Shown here in pieces: positions 1 to 12,099 of a stretch of DNA of 64,000 nt. This DNA comes from Cadophora sp. MPI-SDFR-AT-0126 (lineage: Eukaryota; Ascomycota; Leotiomycetes; Helotiales; Ploettnerulaceae): positions 248,001 through 312,000 of the forward strand of contig JAGMVK010000022.1 of the NCBI GenBank assembly GCA_020747065.1, in the 5' to 3' direction. The notes under the pieces were generated by a model, which made no database searches, was not told where the DNA came from, and was given only the letters and a program-made list of their open reading frames with translations. The stretch's first letter is position 1; every line of letters begins with the position of its first letter. Made by a program: the position numbers and the translations under genes.

Positions 1-134
1 TACAAACTCTCGGTACGCTGTCTAAGATGGAGAACTTACGAAAGTCTCTGTCGGAAAATCTTATCTGGACACGAGCGAACTGGTTCTTGAGGCCGATTTC
101 CGCCCACCTTTTGCACACTAATCTCTAGAGATAG

Positions 135-677
135 CTAATTAGTTTGAGAAGCTCTCTTGTCAAGGGTTCCGGGTAGATTTACAAACTTGCTGATGTGGCT
201 GTGGCCAGTGTCTAAGTCATGCGGTTGCGGCGGCGCCGAGGCAAAACTTTCCACGCTTAGGCTGGCTCTCTTCCAAAGAGGTAGCAGGTTCTCTTTGTTG
301 TAACCCAGAAGTTTGTAAATTTTTGTCCACACTTCCTCAGGCATATTTAAGATATGGCAATTGGCGTTCATCCAGTCAGGCTTAGGAAATTCACCGGGAA
401 ATATATTGTCCAAGCCGTCTCTTCCAGCCGCATAAAAACACTTGTCGACATGCATGAAAGAGAGTACATTCCTGCGATCTTCAGAGCTCCAAGTTGCAAA
501 AACGGTTTCCCGATCTTCCAGTTTCCCGTCCACTATCCGTCGATGTATACGATGGCCACTTGTCAGGTACTGGAAAATCGACTTCGCGATGATCGACCGC
601 GGCGGAGGAGGGTAATCATCGAGATATTCAACAACTTGTGTGACAGGTCGCGGGGCGACGATATTTGGTCGATCCAT
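135..677 (-). CDS. Hypothetical protein with a short F-box-like segment
   Basis: I do not recognise this protein. The open frame has no intron and gives about 180 residues from the ATG at 675-677; an in-frame ATG at 729-731 would add 18 hydrophobic residues that look less like a natural N-terminus. The C-terminal half contains a stretch beginning LNMPEEVWTKIYKLLGY that loosely resembles the first helix of an F-box (Leu-Pro-x-Glu-(hydrophobic)-x-x-x-Ile), but an F-box normally sits near the N-terminus and the rest of the motif is not clear. The protein has no signal peptide or membrane segment. The frame is fairly rich in charged and aromatic residues, unlike a random ORF. It could be a truncated or mis-modelled gene; the true exon structure is unknown. 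Confidence 0.45.
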   Translation of the reverse strand: MDRPNIVAPRPVTQVVEYLDDYPPPPRSIIAKSIFQYLTSGHRIHRRIVDGKLEDRETVFATWSSEDRRNVLSFMHVDKCFYAAGRDGLDNIFPGEFPKPDWMNANCHILNMPEEVWTKIYKLLGYNKENLLPLWKRASLSVESFASAPPQPHDLDTGHSHISKFVNLPGTLDKRASQTN

Positions 678-2020
678 TATGAAGACAATCAGAAACCAGA
701 CGGACCGGTGAATGCACCTGATGGTGTGCAATCGCGGAGAAGCAATTGGGGAACGAGGTAAGAGAATGCATCTGTCATCTGAAAGCGACGAGATCCAGAA
801 GATAGTATTGGAAGCAGTCCTGGGCGAGCGAAGGACAAGAGCAGGAGATGAGTATGAGTTTAAGACTTCTGGGATAACGGCAGGTCATATCAATACGAAG
901 CAGTCATTTTTCTGACGTGGTTGTGCATCCGGCAATCGCAGAGGGCTGCAACAAAATGGAAAAACATCATTCGAGATCCCTTGGTCGTGCGTCGGGTCTG
1001 CAGCACAGAGGCCCGGCTTCGCACGAGCATGTAAACCTATCATTCAACGGCGGAATGTTAGGCTGCAGAACATCTCGCATTAACTGACAGTCATGTGTGT
1101 TGTTTGGCGCAATTGAAGCCAGTCGATTCGACCAGATCGTGGTGGTTGCAGCAGCTTGCAGGGATAATCGCTAACTTAGGTGCATATTGACAACGGATGA
1201 GGTCGACGGGAGGGTTCGATTGATGCTGTCCGTACAAAAACGGATTGCGTCGACGTGCATATGACACTGCAAAATCATCATCTTCTGGCGTCAGCTAGTT
1301 CCATTTGGTAGGGTGTGTCAGCCCTTTTCCAGAATGCGTTTGAGGCGTGAACAGTGACTTGTGAGTGGTGTATTCCTGGCGCTTAACGGTTGTCGCCTGC
1401 AGCCGCCCCCTGAAGGTGATAGGCACCGCGGATTCTGCTCCCCATGTTCCCAATCCTACCGGTGGCTCAGGAACGGGCCGCAGCCCGTATCGGTGTTCTG
1501 CATTTTGTTAGACATCTCTCATTCTGTTGCTCTACCTTGTTCATGGTTACGTGGATTGAACTCAATTCCCAGCAGCCCACAGGACGAATTCTGCTTGGGA
1601 TGGAAGGCCATGCACATGTAAAGTGATAGTGACTATGCACGCAGCTTGATTCGAGTATGTTATTGACTGCAGGTCATCACGACTGTGAGCCAACTCCTGC
1701 AGCGGGCTGTTGATAATCTGGACTGGACGGCGTGGTACAGGATTCAACCCCACGTTGAAATTTCTTTTTCATGTTGGTTGATTGTGATATTGACATGGTG
1801 TCAGTTCTCCACGAAGTACATCCTTCTTCGAGTCAATCAAGATAATAGGAAGTACCAAGAATGAAATACCCAATCCAGCTAGAGGAAATTTGACCCGCAG
1901 GACGCAGACCGCTCTTATGCTATGAGTCGATTCTGGAATCTAGAGCCGAGCCGAGTGATCGATTATAATAGTTGATCTCTGAGCAGGAGGCTAACGGTTC
2001 CTACCAAGGTGCACATGTGT
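678..2020. other. Intergenic, nothing recognised
   Basis: About 1.3 kb between the hypothetical gene and the 3' end of the phosphopantetheine adenylyltransferase gene. Only short overlapping frames are present on both strands (longest under 90 codons), with no domain and no plausible splice pattern. I see no repeat or RNA gene. Confidence 0.6.
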
Positions 2021-3250
2021 CTAGAGCGACGAGGTGCGAGCGACCTCAGCCCTGCGCTTCCGGATCGCTGTACTACTTATCTTTGAGGCGAAGTCCTCGG
2101 TCTTGGTTGGATTTGGCTCAACATCCTCGGCATCGAGAACATCAACCTCAAACACCTCAAGAGCCTTCCATCCTTTCTCTAATCTCTTCTCATTGACTGC
2201 TTGCCCGCCTGACCTCGTCTCTCCAGAGACGACCAGAGCCGTCACACTTTCATCCGTAATGGTCGGACCGAATGGATCTTGTATTTCGACACATTCGATG
2301 GTGATCGAGCATGCTTTGATAGTGGTATGGATCGCCCGACCATTTGGAACGGGTTCATCATGTGAAGTGACTATGGTTGCCTCTTCTCGGCTGGAACGTG
2401 TGAAGGAAAGTACAGATAGCAGGAACTGGACTACGTCCTCTTGCCGCTGGTTCCAACTGTTCAAATACTCGGCGTACTTCTTGTTCTTCAGTAACTCGTC
2501 TCCTGTGATACCAACAATCAACCTCCGGTTGACTGAAGCAAGAGTGTCTGGTTGAAGGAGAAGGGCCGTGGCTGTAAGCAAGAGCTTATGGCCCGCATGG
2601 AGGTGATCAAATGTCCCACCGACAGCGACAACCCTGTGAGTTGCAGATGACCCTGCAATAGCATGTGCAGGTGTTGGGATCTGCTGCACCATGCTAATTC
2701 CCCCTCTGATGAGCTCCACGTGACCGACGAGTGGTGGGCTGTTCCGATTTGCAGCTCCCACGTAGCTTGCAAGAACCTTCTGTCCTTCCTCTCCCTCAAC
2801 GGAGAAGATTTTGTTCCAATGACGTCTTGTCGTGGCAAGGGTTGGCAGGTCAATAATTGGCCCAGCCATGAAGTTTCCTGACCCAGCCTCTTGCTCTTCG
2901 AGAGAAGATTTGGAGATGTCGTAGTCTAGGAAGAGGACGCGAGCGTCGATGGACCCAGGAGTGTCCGAATCAACATCGACGCCCAGTTTGGCGCAGACAA
3001 TGCAGATGAGGCCGTATACACCACCGAGCAATTTTTGAACCTCGTCATAGATCTGACTTCTTGGGAGACGAAGGCGGCCATGAAGGCTTGGGCATGGTAT
3101 GACCACGAGAAGCTGGCTACTGGTTGGAAGGCGGCTGAGGGACGATATGGTGGAAGTGACTGAAGGACGGTATGCTGCCGAGAGAGATGCTGCCGAAATA
3201 GGCGAAGGGGGAGGTGCGAGGAGGAGAAGGGATGGTAGATTAGTCGGCAT
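2021..3250 (-). CDS. CAB4: Phosphopantetheine adenylyltransferase (Cab4-like)
   Basis: Predicted to catalyse the fourth step of coenzyme A synthesis, transferring AMP from ATP to 4'-phosphopantetheine to give dephospho-CoA. The gene is a single exon of 409 codons. The nucleotidyltransferase domain occupies about residues 205-400: GGTFDHLHAGHK at 211-222 carries the HxGH nucleotide-binding motif, and SSTAIRKR near residue 393 matches the second conserved motif of the family (the equivalent of ISST(x)xR). The first 200 residues are less conserved, as in fungal Cab4 proteins, which are stand-alone enzymes, unlike the bifunctional human COASY. The start chosen is the first ATG of the frame; the N-terminal Ser/Pro/Leu-rich segment might contain an alternative later start. 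The protein is probably cytosolic. Confidence in function is high. Confidence 0.93.
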   Translation of the reverse strand: MPTNLPSLLLLAPPPSPISAASLSAAYRPSVTSTISSLSRLPTSSQLLVVIPCPSLHGRLRLPRSQIYDEVQKLLGGVYGLICIVCAKLGVDVDSDTPGSIDARVLFLDYDISKSSLEEQEAGSGNFMAGPIIDLPTLATTRRHWNKIFSVEGEEGQKVLASYVGAANRNSPPLVGHVELIRGGISMVQQIPTPAHAIAGSSATHRVVAVGGTFDHLHAGHKLLLTATALLLQPDTLASVNRRLIVGITGDELLKNKKYAEYLNSWNQRQEDVVQFLLSVLSFTRSSREEATIVTSHDEPVPNGRAIHTTIKACSITIECVEIQDPFGPTITDESVTALVVSGETRSGGQAVNEKRLEKGWKALEVFEVDVLDAEDVEPNPTKTEDFASKISSTAIRKRRAEVARTSSL

Positions 3251-5528
3251 GTTGATTATACTTGATGCTCAATTGGAATTCTGAATGTGGTTGTGAGATG
3301 TTACTGTTCTGGGCTCAGATCCCCATGTGTTATCCTGGCGGCTAGCCGAGATGATGGCATGGATGAAGGTGACTCGACTGTAGAATGAGAAGTCGGCGAA
3401 TCATAGAATAAATCTTTGGTTGAAGGCGTAGATTTGATTTCAACAAGATGGATGACGTGAAAGGAAGTAGCTACGGAGGTACGCCAGAACAAGCCACCGC
3501 GCCTGATATCTATGTGGAGATAATAGCCGCTGTTCAAGGACAGGAGCATCAACATGCGAATCGGATCATTCTCGTCCCAGGTCTCAGTTCTACATCCATA
3601 ATTCTTTGATTTAAAATTTTCAAATAGCACAAAAACAATTAATATGTACATCCGAGCCGTAAAGCTCTGATCATTGTACAAGTTAACCTAGATCCTTTAT
3701 GTTCCTCGGGCAATCCCGGTCCGGGACCTCGGTCTGATGGATCACGGGGCGAGGGCGGAGAAGTGACTGGTTGGACTTTACAACGCACAAATTACATGTA
3801 ATTGTTTGCACAACATTCTGATCTTATTGTCCATTTGCTGCAGAGGACAAGGACTCGATGGAGAAGAGAACCGCCTACTCGCCAAAACACAGCTTGGATG
3901 TGGATTGAATCATCCAACAGCACTTCATATCTACACCCGAACTCCAATACTCCAAAGATAATTGTCCCTTTCGATATCAGATCCAACGGCCATGCTGCCC
4001 TATCGACTTTGTCATAATCTTCCGTACTCATTCCTTCGTCTCGGGTTCGATTCCTCCAACCAACCTATCTCTTCCTTTCAAACCAACCACTGGAACCTGC
4101 AATAGCCACCGATTGATCCATCACCCACTCGCCAACTCCCAAATACTTGTCTATCCAGACATTGATATCTTTGTTTTCGGTAATCGAATCTTTCTTGAAA
4201 CTGGGCCTAAGGTCCCAACGTGGGTCTTGTTAGTCTAACTGGTCTTCTGAGAGATGTAGCAACAGAGGGTAGATGTGGTTCATCTGCTGTCCACGATGCA
4301 CTTGAAAGGCCTGGGCTATGACTTGTGCATTCTGGTCTGTTGGACTTCATGTTGGAGGTTGACATACGTTAAACCAGTTGATCTCTTCATTCCAGCAAGA
4401 AATGCAGAAACTACAGCAGATTAGCAGATCTCTCCTCTTACACACAGCAGATACATACAGAGGACAGCATCAAATGCATAGTGAGTTAATCTTCCGAGCT
4501 TTCCCCATAAACCAAATGTTAGCAGGTTGAGGAACTGAGCTGATTAGGTTTCCAGTCCAGAAGACTCGTAACACAGGGGAGACTGACAACCATCTTTGCG
4601 GATTGTGTATGTTTAGATTCACTTTGGAATGAAGTGTCGGGTGAGTTCACAGCTTTGTTATTTTTGGCGCAGTTGGACCGTTTCTTCGTAGCTTTGTTGC
4701 AGTTGTCCTCCGTTGAATGTCGCAGGAAGTCTTGGACAATGGAGACAAGCTCGGGCGGCGTTTGATTTAGCAACCAGGATCGTTAAAGACTTGAAGATTT
4801 CCAGATGTACGCGCAGACGCTCTGCAAGCTTGCGAGTCAGGGCTTTGTTGCGCTGAGGGTAGCGAGTTTGGATGTATGTTCGAAGTGCCTCCAGAGTGTT
4901 CATGCGTGGAACCAAGTGACTGTCGGGGAGATCCCATGGCAAAGCCGCCTGGGCGGGACAACAGAGCGGAGCGGGAGCCGCCAGGCACTCAAAACGGCAG
5001 CCTTACAGACAGTGTTCAGTACCACTAAAACATCCTGAGCTGGAACGCCAATCAGACACCGCCCTTCCTAGCGTGGGCTTAGCTCTGGTTGAGCAGGGGA
5101 TTTTTTGGTGAGGGACGCTTGCTTGGTGGGATGAACATTCCTTTTTCTCCTGCAGCTGCTGAGACGAGACTGGACAAGACAACAGCAGACAATTCCCTCA
5201 TCTACTCGTGAGTTGCAGATTCTTTCGTCCACCTCCCCTTCCCTTCTATAAAGAAACATCATCTCCATCTTCACTCTGCAAAGCCTTCAGTCGCAGATTT
5301 GCATTGTCTTGGAATTCGTTGGTGGGATACCCAGAGCTCTGTTACCCCACCAAGATAAGAAAAAGTCGAGGACGCCGGCTGACCAACGGCTATGATTGAT
5401 CTAGAAATACTCGAGATATTCACCTTCAAAGTCCATACAGACATACCTTCGAGCTCGCCGCCTTCGCTTCACCCTTTCGAAGACAATAAATCGATTTCGC
5501 TCGATCATTCGCTCCACCATAATTCATC
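3251..5528. other. Intergenic / pyruvate kinase 5' region
   Basis: About 2.3 kb without a supported gene. Short frames on both strands (for example minus 3301-3681) have no recognisable domain. The stretch just upstream of 5529 is pyrimidine-rich, which is usual for promoters of strongly expressed fungal glycolytic genes, so the last few hundred bases are likely the promoter and 5' leader of pyruvate kinase. No specific operator is claimed. Confidence 0.5.
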
Positions 5529-8317
5529 ATGGCAACCGCAATGGAGCATCTCAGCGCAGGATCGAGAGTCCAATGGGTATGCCATATCTCGCTATATTCT
5601 TCTCAGTGATCTGGGATCTGGGATCTTGGATTATTCGTCTCTGATGCTGATTCTGATCCCGATCCTCGATTTTAAAACATGAAGAAAGAGTGCCTGCTAA
5701 CTTCATGATTAGCTCTCCGACCTGGACACCGAGTTCAAGCCATCCAAGAACTATAGAAGAACAAGCAGTAAGTGATTTTTTTGTTTGGAGAGATGTTTGT
5801 TTGGAACGAGATGGTGGGGGCTGGGGTTGAGTTCTTTGCACTGCGAATACACCGAAGACCATGAAACCCACGAGAAGCATCGACGACTACCCCGCAGACC
5901 ACGAGATTTTCGAATACCTCTTCCCCTTAACATATGTCGTGGAATATTGCCCTGCGGTATGGGATGGAGGGGAGGCCTTGCATCCGGTCGGAGTCCGCAT
6001 ATCCGATCTCCACACCAGGACTCCGAGCTCGTATCGTGGCTGAGAATCGATCGATTGGAATCAATTTCTGCAACAATCTACGTTCCTAAGTCTGGAAAGG
6101 AAATCACAACAGAAAAACGAGGTTGCTGCAACTTACTTAAAGCCCTTCATCCAGCCTTCCAGGCGAGTGTCACGACTTCGGCAGCCCGCGGCATCTCCCA
6201 ATCGCCCATCTTGGAGATGGGCTGAAATTCGGCGAACGTCGTCCCATGGTATCCGTGGCAACTCAAAGCTATTGCCTCTCATTATAATGTATCTGCTGTT
6301 GCTGCTTGGGACTGAGCAAAATGTCCAGCCATTTTCTAAGACATTAGGCAACTTTCCTCCCAGCAAATCCCTTCAAGGCAGCCTACCGAGACTAGCTCTA
6401 TATCAGTCTTAGATTCCCAATCTTACGGATTGAAATTGTTACGCTCGCTCTCAAGAAAGCATTTCGCCGCGCCCTGAGGTCCCATACTCTTCCTCGGACA
6501 CCGGTGCCCAATACTAGCCGCAACTGAGCTGCCTTCCGAACCTTAACTAAGGAGCTGGACTTTTTCTGTTGTCAGAGCTTAGTCTATGATGTTGTTTCGT
6601 GGCCGGAATTTCTTATGGTGGTCGTACTTCTGCAGCCTTTTGCTAACAACCGCCAGTTATTTGCACGATTGGGCCCAAAACGAACTCAGTCGCCGCCCTC
6701 AACAAGTTGAGAACCGCTGGTCTGAATGTCGCTAGAATGAATTTCAGCCACGGTTCTTACGAGTATCATCGTAAGAAATTTCCCTTTCTTTCTTTGAATC
6801 CCTGGTGTTTCCCCTTGGATATTTTCGGATCACGTGCTCACAATATTTATAGAATCTGTCATTGATAACGTACGCGAGGCCGAGAAGGTCCAGAAGGGAC
6901 GTCAAGTAGCAATTGCCTTGGACACCAAGGGGCCTGAGATCAGAACCGGTAACACCGCTGGTGATATCGATATTCCAATCGCTGCCGGAACCGAGATCAA
7001 CATCACAACAGACGAGAAATACATGACTGCATGCGATGACAAGAATATGTTCGTACAAGATGTCTTCTTTCAAAGGTGAAAATCTAATTATTCTGCTTAG
7101 GTACGTCGACTATAAGAACATCACCAAGGTCATTGAGCCAGGACGTATCATCTATGTCGACGATGGAGTCCTGGCCTTTGATGTCTTGTCAATCGTTGAC
7201 GAGAAGACCATCCGTGCTCGTGCCCGCAACAACGGCAAGATCTCTTCCAAGAAGGGTGTCAATCTCCCCAACACCGATGTCGATCTCCCAGCTTTGTCCG
7301 AGAAGGATCAAGCCGATCTCAAATTTGGTGTGAAAAACAATGTCGATATGGTTTTCGCCTCGTTTATCCGCCGTGGTGAGGATATCAAGTCCATCCGCAA
7401 GGTCCTCGGTGAGGAGGGAAAGCACATCCAGATCATCGCGAAGATCGAGAACAGACAAGGTCTCAACAACTTTGCTGAGATTCTCAAGGAAACCGATGGT
7501 GTCATGGTTGCCCGTGGTGATTTGGGTATTGAGATCCCAGCAGCTGAGGTTTTTGCTGCTCAGAAGAAGATGATTGCTATGTGCAACATGTCTGGCAAGC
7601 CAGTTATTTGCGCCACCCAGATGCTTGAGTCCATGATCTACAACCCTCGCCCAACCCGTGCCGAGATCAGCGATGTCGGCAACGCCGTCACTGATGGAGC
7701 CGACTGCGTTATGTTGTCAGGTGAGACTGCAAAGGGTAACTACCCCAACGAGGCTGTTTCCGAGATGCACGAGACTTGCTTGAAGGCTGAGAACACCATC
7801 GCTTATGTTTCTCACTTCGAGGAGCTCTGCAACCTTGTCCAGCGCCCCGTCAGCATCGTTGAGTCTTGCGCTATGGCTGCTGTTCGTGCCAGTCTGGACA
7901 TGAACGCCGGTGCTATCATTGTTCTTTCCACCAGCGGAGACAGTGCTCGTCTTCTCTCCAAGTACCGCCCAGTCTGCCCAATCTTCATGGTCACCCGTAA
8001 CGCTAGCGCCTCCCGGTATGGTCACTTGTATCGTGGGGTCTACCCATTTTACTTCCCAGAGGAGAAGCCAGACTTCACCAAGGTCAACTGGCAAGAGGAT
8101 GTTGATCGCAGAATCAGATGGGGTATCTCTGAGGCTATGAAGCTCAAGGTTCTCAACCAAGGTGAGACCGTCGTTGTTGTCCAAGGATGGAAGGGAGGTA
8201 TGGGTAATACCAACACGTAAGTCTTCACGATTCCAATTCAGAAATCGTGCTAACCAAAAAACTAGTCTCCGTGTCATCAAGGCAGAGCCAGCCGATCTTG
8301 GTCTCGTTGTTGATTAA
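5529..8317 (+). CDS. pkiA: Pyruvate kinase
   Basis: Cytosolic glycolytic enzyme that converts phosphoenolpyruvate and ADP to pyruvate and ATP. Model: exons 5529-5576, 5713-5767, 6657-6770, 6853-7048, 7101-8216, 8266-8317; the sum, 1581 nt, gives 526 residues, the normal fungal length. Visible hallmarks are ICTIGPKT and the [10 protein letters not shown] segment (substrate and K+ site) in exon 3, [11 protein letters not shown] in exon 4, [12 protein letters not shown] in the barrel, and the Lys/Glu-containing [10 protein letters not shown]. The start ATGGCAACC has the short, variable N-terminus of fungal enzymes. Every exon junction preserves the conserved protein sequence, for example KNMYVDYKN across the fourth intron. 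Codon choice in the main exon is strongly C-ending, fitting high expression. The second intron, 889 nt, is unusually long for this genome. Confidence 0.97.
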
Positions 8318-9021
8318 AGAGCTCACTCATCGCCTGATTTGATAAGTTCTTGCTACACCCATAGAGCACCCCCGCCATACTTTTTAGTCAGCTTCTTCAA
8401 AGGGCCTGCTTAGTTATGCAATGATTGCAAAATGGTTGATCATCGCAGTAAGGCGGAAAGGAAACGGAAGAGAATCGTACACATTGCGTTGGTAACTAGT
8501 TTGAGCGAAATACCAAATGGTTGCGGTCGGACAACCTTGACTTGATATGTGATTTCAAGGTGCAAGTGTAGTACCCTTCCCTAATGTTTTTGATTTTATT
8601 TGTGCATTTTCATGTTCAAGCAAGTGCTCTTTGATTCCTATCCCGATGTAAAATATCATTTTCGATTCAGTTCATTGTCGTTATTGCATATCGTATACTA
8701 GCTGGAGTGACCCACGAAATCGGATAAAAGCAACAGTAACCCACTTTCCAACGCACATTCTCTTAATTACTGTTCCTTTGGTGTCTACCTCGTTAGCTTT
8801 GGACAGAATTTCCGCCTCGGTACCAAAGTTATTCGACTGCTAGAGTACGCCAACCAACCGAGTCTGTACGAAGTCAATTGTACCAGTTTGAATTCCAATA
8901 CATCCCTAAATATATTCCACATAATAGACTTATTTCTGTCAGCACCTTGTCTTCTTTCTTCCAAAGCCAATTTTTAATTCACACAAGGATACAGTTTTAC
9001 AATTCCCAACATATCATCAAA
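8318..9021. other. Intergenic, pyruvate kinase 3' region
   Basis: About 700 bases holding the presumed 3' UTR of pyruvate kinase and the 5' region of the next small gene. It is AT-rich with no coding frame that I can support. Confidence 0.5.
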
Positions 9022-9543
9022 ATGTATTATTCCACTTCACCAAACACAAACACAACTACCACCCCAGCGATATCTATGCCCCACAGCCAAAGCATACTTC
9101 AATCAGATATCTGGCTGACAGTAGGGTATCTCACTGTAAGTCCTTCTTCCACGCCCACTCCCGATCCTTCTCTCCACTTCTCCGATCCCCAACAATCCCC
9201 TTCACAACTCTAAGCCCTCGAGCCCCAAACTCAAATGCCAAAACCCATCTAACACTTCTCAACACAGCTTGTGATAGTAATCGTCCTCGTTATCCTCGCC
9301 AACATCTTTCACGAAAGACTTCTTACTGCCTGGTCACGATACCGTTCCAGTGCTTACTCCCAGAACAGTACGAGCAACAGAATAAGCGAAGAGGAGAGTG
9401 ATGTAGATGTGAATGGTGTGAGGAAGATAGAAGAGGGCTTGATAGGCACTCAGGATACCCGTGCGTGCTGGAAGAATCAGAGGAGAAAGGTGGATGAACT
9501 GGAGATGTGTGTTTGGGAGAGCTCGAGCGATGCTGTGTTGTAG
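9022..9543 (+). CDS. Small single-pass membrane protein, unknown
   Basis: Two-exon model (9022-9135, 9268-9543; 129 residues). The intron starts GTAAGT and ends CACAG, and both exons join in phase 0. The N-terminal 30 residues are Ser/Thr/Asn-rich. The membrane segment spans the splice junction (from about residue 32, ...VGYLT then LVIVIVLVILANIF, to about 52), followed by a basic patch and an acidic tail. A Thr-rich outside, one helix and a charged cytosolic tail suggest a plasma- or endomembrane protein, but I recognise no family. It is followed 355 bp downstream by a second small single-pass gene on the same strand with the same two-exon architecture. The splice signals and well-placed hydrophobic segment are the only support; no function is proposed. 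Confidence 0.5.
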
Positions 9544-9897
9544 GTTGGACTGTCAAAGAAGGGAAGGGAGAGAATAATCGCACTTTCCCTGCGTGAAAGC
9601 TTGAAGCCTGGATGAGAATTCTTTCAGACTGAGATATCCTGATTGTACAAAGAATTCGAAGCGTGCACTTCCGAAGGGATGCACCTGCTTTTTCTGTTCC
9701 ATGCCGCTCTGAAAAAAGGACCTCTCGCTGGCCGCCTCCCGTCTCCAAACAATAATAACATATTCCAAACAACAACAACATCAGTCGCATCATCATCAAG
9801 CCAGCATCACTCATCACATTTACTTTATTCCCTGAGAGACCAATTATTGTCAAGTCACAAGTCAACAAGTACCCAGCAGCTTTCAATCACATCCGCC

Positions 9898-10363
9898 ATG
9901 CATACGCCCTTCTACCTTTTCCTTCGCGAGGCCGATGCTGCCACTTCCGCTGCAATCTTCAAAGAAATCAACAACTCGACGAATTCCACGCGCAACGCAA
10001 CTGACGGCAACCCAGACGGGGATTTTTCCAAAGTAAGAACACGCAACCCCTTCTGCTGCATCCAACAGCTCAAAGTACTGTACAGCTATTGGGGAAACGT
10101 TGCTAATTCTACGATTGCGTCTGCAATAGCTTCGCATATATTTGCCCGTTACCTTTGGTGTTAGGATCGCAATCTCGATTCTGCTTTGCGTGGCAAGATC
10201 GGTTAATAAGTGTTGCTGTCGAAGACGACAGAATATTGGGGCGCCGCAACCACAACTACAAGTACAGAATCCGCAGACAAATGGAGTGAATGGAACGAAC
10301 AATATACCGGGTCAGAATATGGCTCAAAATGACCACGCATCGGAGTCGAAGTGCTGTTGGTGA
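9898..10363 (+). CDS. Small Cys-rich single-pass membrane protein, unknown
   Basis: Two-exon model (9898-10032, 10130-10363; 122 residues) with a GTAAGA donor and an AATAG acceptor in phase 0. Residues 1-45 are polar with several Asn-x-Ser/Thr sites (NNSTNSTRNAT region), consistent with a lumenal or extracellular N-terminus. A single hydrophobic helix (about residues 48-66, ending LLCVARSV) is followed immediately by NKCCCRRRQ, a triple-Cys plus basic cluster that could be palmitoylated, then a Gln/Asn-rich tail ending KCCW. No family is recognised. It lies beside another gene of the same architecture, which suggests either a tandem pair of related proteins or two independent orphans; the sequences themselves are not obviously alike. 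Confidence 0.5.
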
Positions 10364-12099
10364 ATAGATGGTTATTGGATGAAGTGTGTGGGTTTGGACG
10401 TACTGGCGGGGTTCGAGAATATTGAAATATGGATATGTTTATCATTATGGGGCTAGAGGCTATGGGTTATGGCTTTATTGACGTGAGGGGTATTGGACTA
10501 ATGGGTTTCGAGAATCCTGTCGGGAGAGAAGGTCGCTCGCAATGTACACGTTTGCATAATCAACGGGGCTCAATTGAATACTTTAGGGGCTTACTGTGCT
10601 CCCCCAAGCTTTAACAGCTTAAGATCTCTTCTTATTCCACTTTGATTCATGAGACCCCAGCGACATACATCTCGACCAAGTAGAGTGGCCCCTGTGTACC
10701 ATTAAGATCAAAGTACCCTAAATGTGGAATCATACAACTGGACGAAAATAGCAGCCAGTCCCGAGAACTGCAACAGAGCCCTACTTAAATGAAGTTGCAG
10801 GGCTGAGACTATATCTAACGCTGCTGAAGACGTTGTTCGACCGCCCTCTAATCACGAAGCAGGAATGGAGGTATCACCCTTGGCATTCATGCATGGAAAT
10901 CGTACTCGGGGAGATTACTGAAGTCTTAGAAAAAACCGTCATTGGAAACAGGAGTGATTCATTCAGAGAACTGACCTAGTCTTAAGCAGGACGAATATCT
11001 GTAATAGCTAGTTCAAATAATACAGCGTTCAAGTGTCATGTGGGACTGAAGAGGGAGGGGCGAAATAAACGAGGTATTTGTCCTTCTTTCAGACGTAAAC
11101 AAAGTTCTATCAACCAACAGAGAAATGAGTTTTAAACTTTGTCTGGCAAGACTTGTCTAGACAGTTGCATAAACAGAAGAGTGGATAGCGCATTATCAAG
11201 CAAGTCTGGATTTTTAAAATCTAAAATCCGGATTCTACGTCACGGACTGGAATGCGGATGGTGACGGCCTTTCACAAATAACAAGTCTCCAGCCCAATCA
11301 AAATGGGACTTGCAGTCTATTTATAATACGATCGTGCAGACTATACTAATTTATTTCGATCTTGTGTTGGAATGATCGAGTGAGGATGAATCCTTCTAAA
11401 TCAAAACTGCCCCCAAACTCTAGTGTAGTGACGGAGGTACACGTCCAATCACTTGTGTATCCCTCAGATCCTGTGTTTATGTCCCGCGGATTGAACGATC
11501 CAAACCTCATCCTTCTCATATCTTGACACTCACAACTTAAAGCGAGTTGCGAAATCTGTGCAACAACCTATTCCCCTCCTCCCCCCTCCCGCGCTTGGAT
11601 GGCGGCCCACAAGCTCTTGGTCATCCTTGTTTACCTCACTTCCCTCTCACCTTATATTTCATTTCCGATATCCACCCTCCAACCTCGCTTGCGAAATTTC
11701 TCGACCTCTTTCTGTGTCTTGAGCTTTTCTGTTTGGGAAATGTTGCCCCAGGCATTTTTGGGATAGTTATATGTGCAATGTGAAGAGGACTAAATCAGTT
11801 ACATGATAAAGAGTGTAGGAAATGATTTTATATGGGGTAGTATGATCAGTGTCTGTCGATGGATCTGTTGCCCGATAGCAGTGGGAGACCAGGCTACTAT
11901 CAGGAGAAATACTGAAGGCGAATCGATGCAGAAGAACCAACAAAGGGGCTGAAGTCGCTGGACGTCTCTGCTATCACATAGCCTAGCTCTCATGCTGTGA
12001 ATTTGGGAAATAATGTTCAGAGATTGGAACGAAAGTTTACAGCGAATACAGATACTGTGCCACGGTGTTCCTCCCTGCTCGCTCATCGAAAAGTACTCA
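10364..12099. other. Intergenic, nothing recognised
   Basis: About 1.7 kb, AT-rich in its middle, with only short frames. It includes the shared 3' side of the small membrane-protein gene and the convergent DUF21/CBS gene. No RNA gene or repeat was recognised. Confidence 0.5.

Noticed and set aside
2034..2555. 173-codon plus-strand frame
   Set aside because: Antisense to the phosphopantetheine adenylyltransferase gene, with no domain of its own.
7717..8280. 187-codon minus-strand frame
   Set aside because: Lies wholly antisense to conserved pyruvate kinase exons; its openness follows from the codon bias of the real gene.
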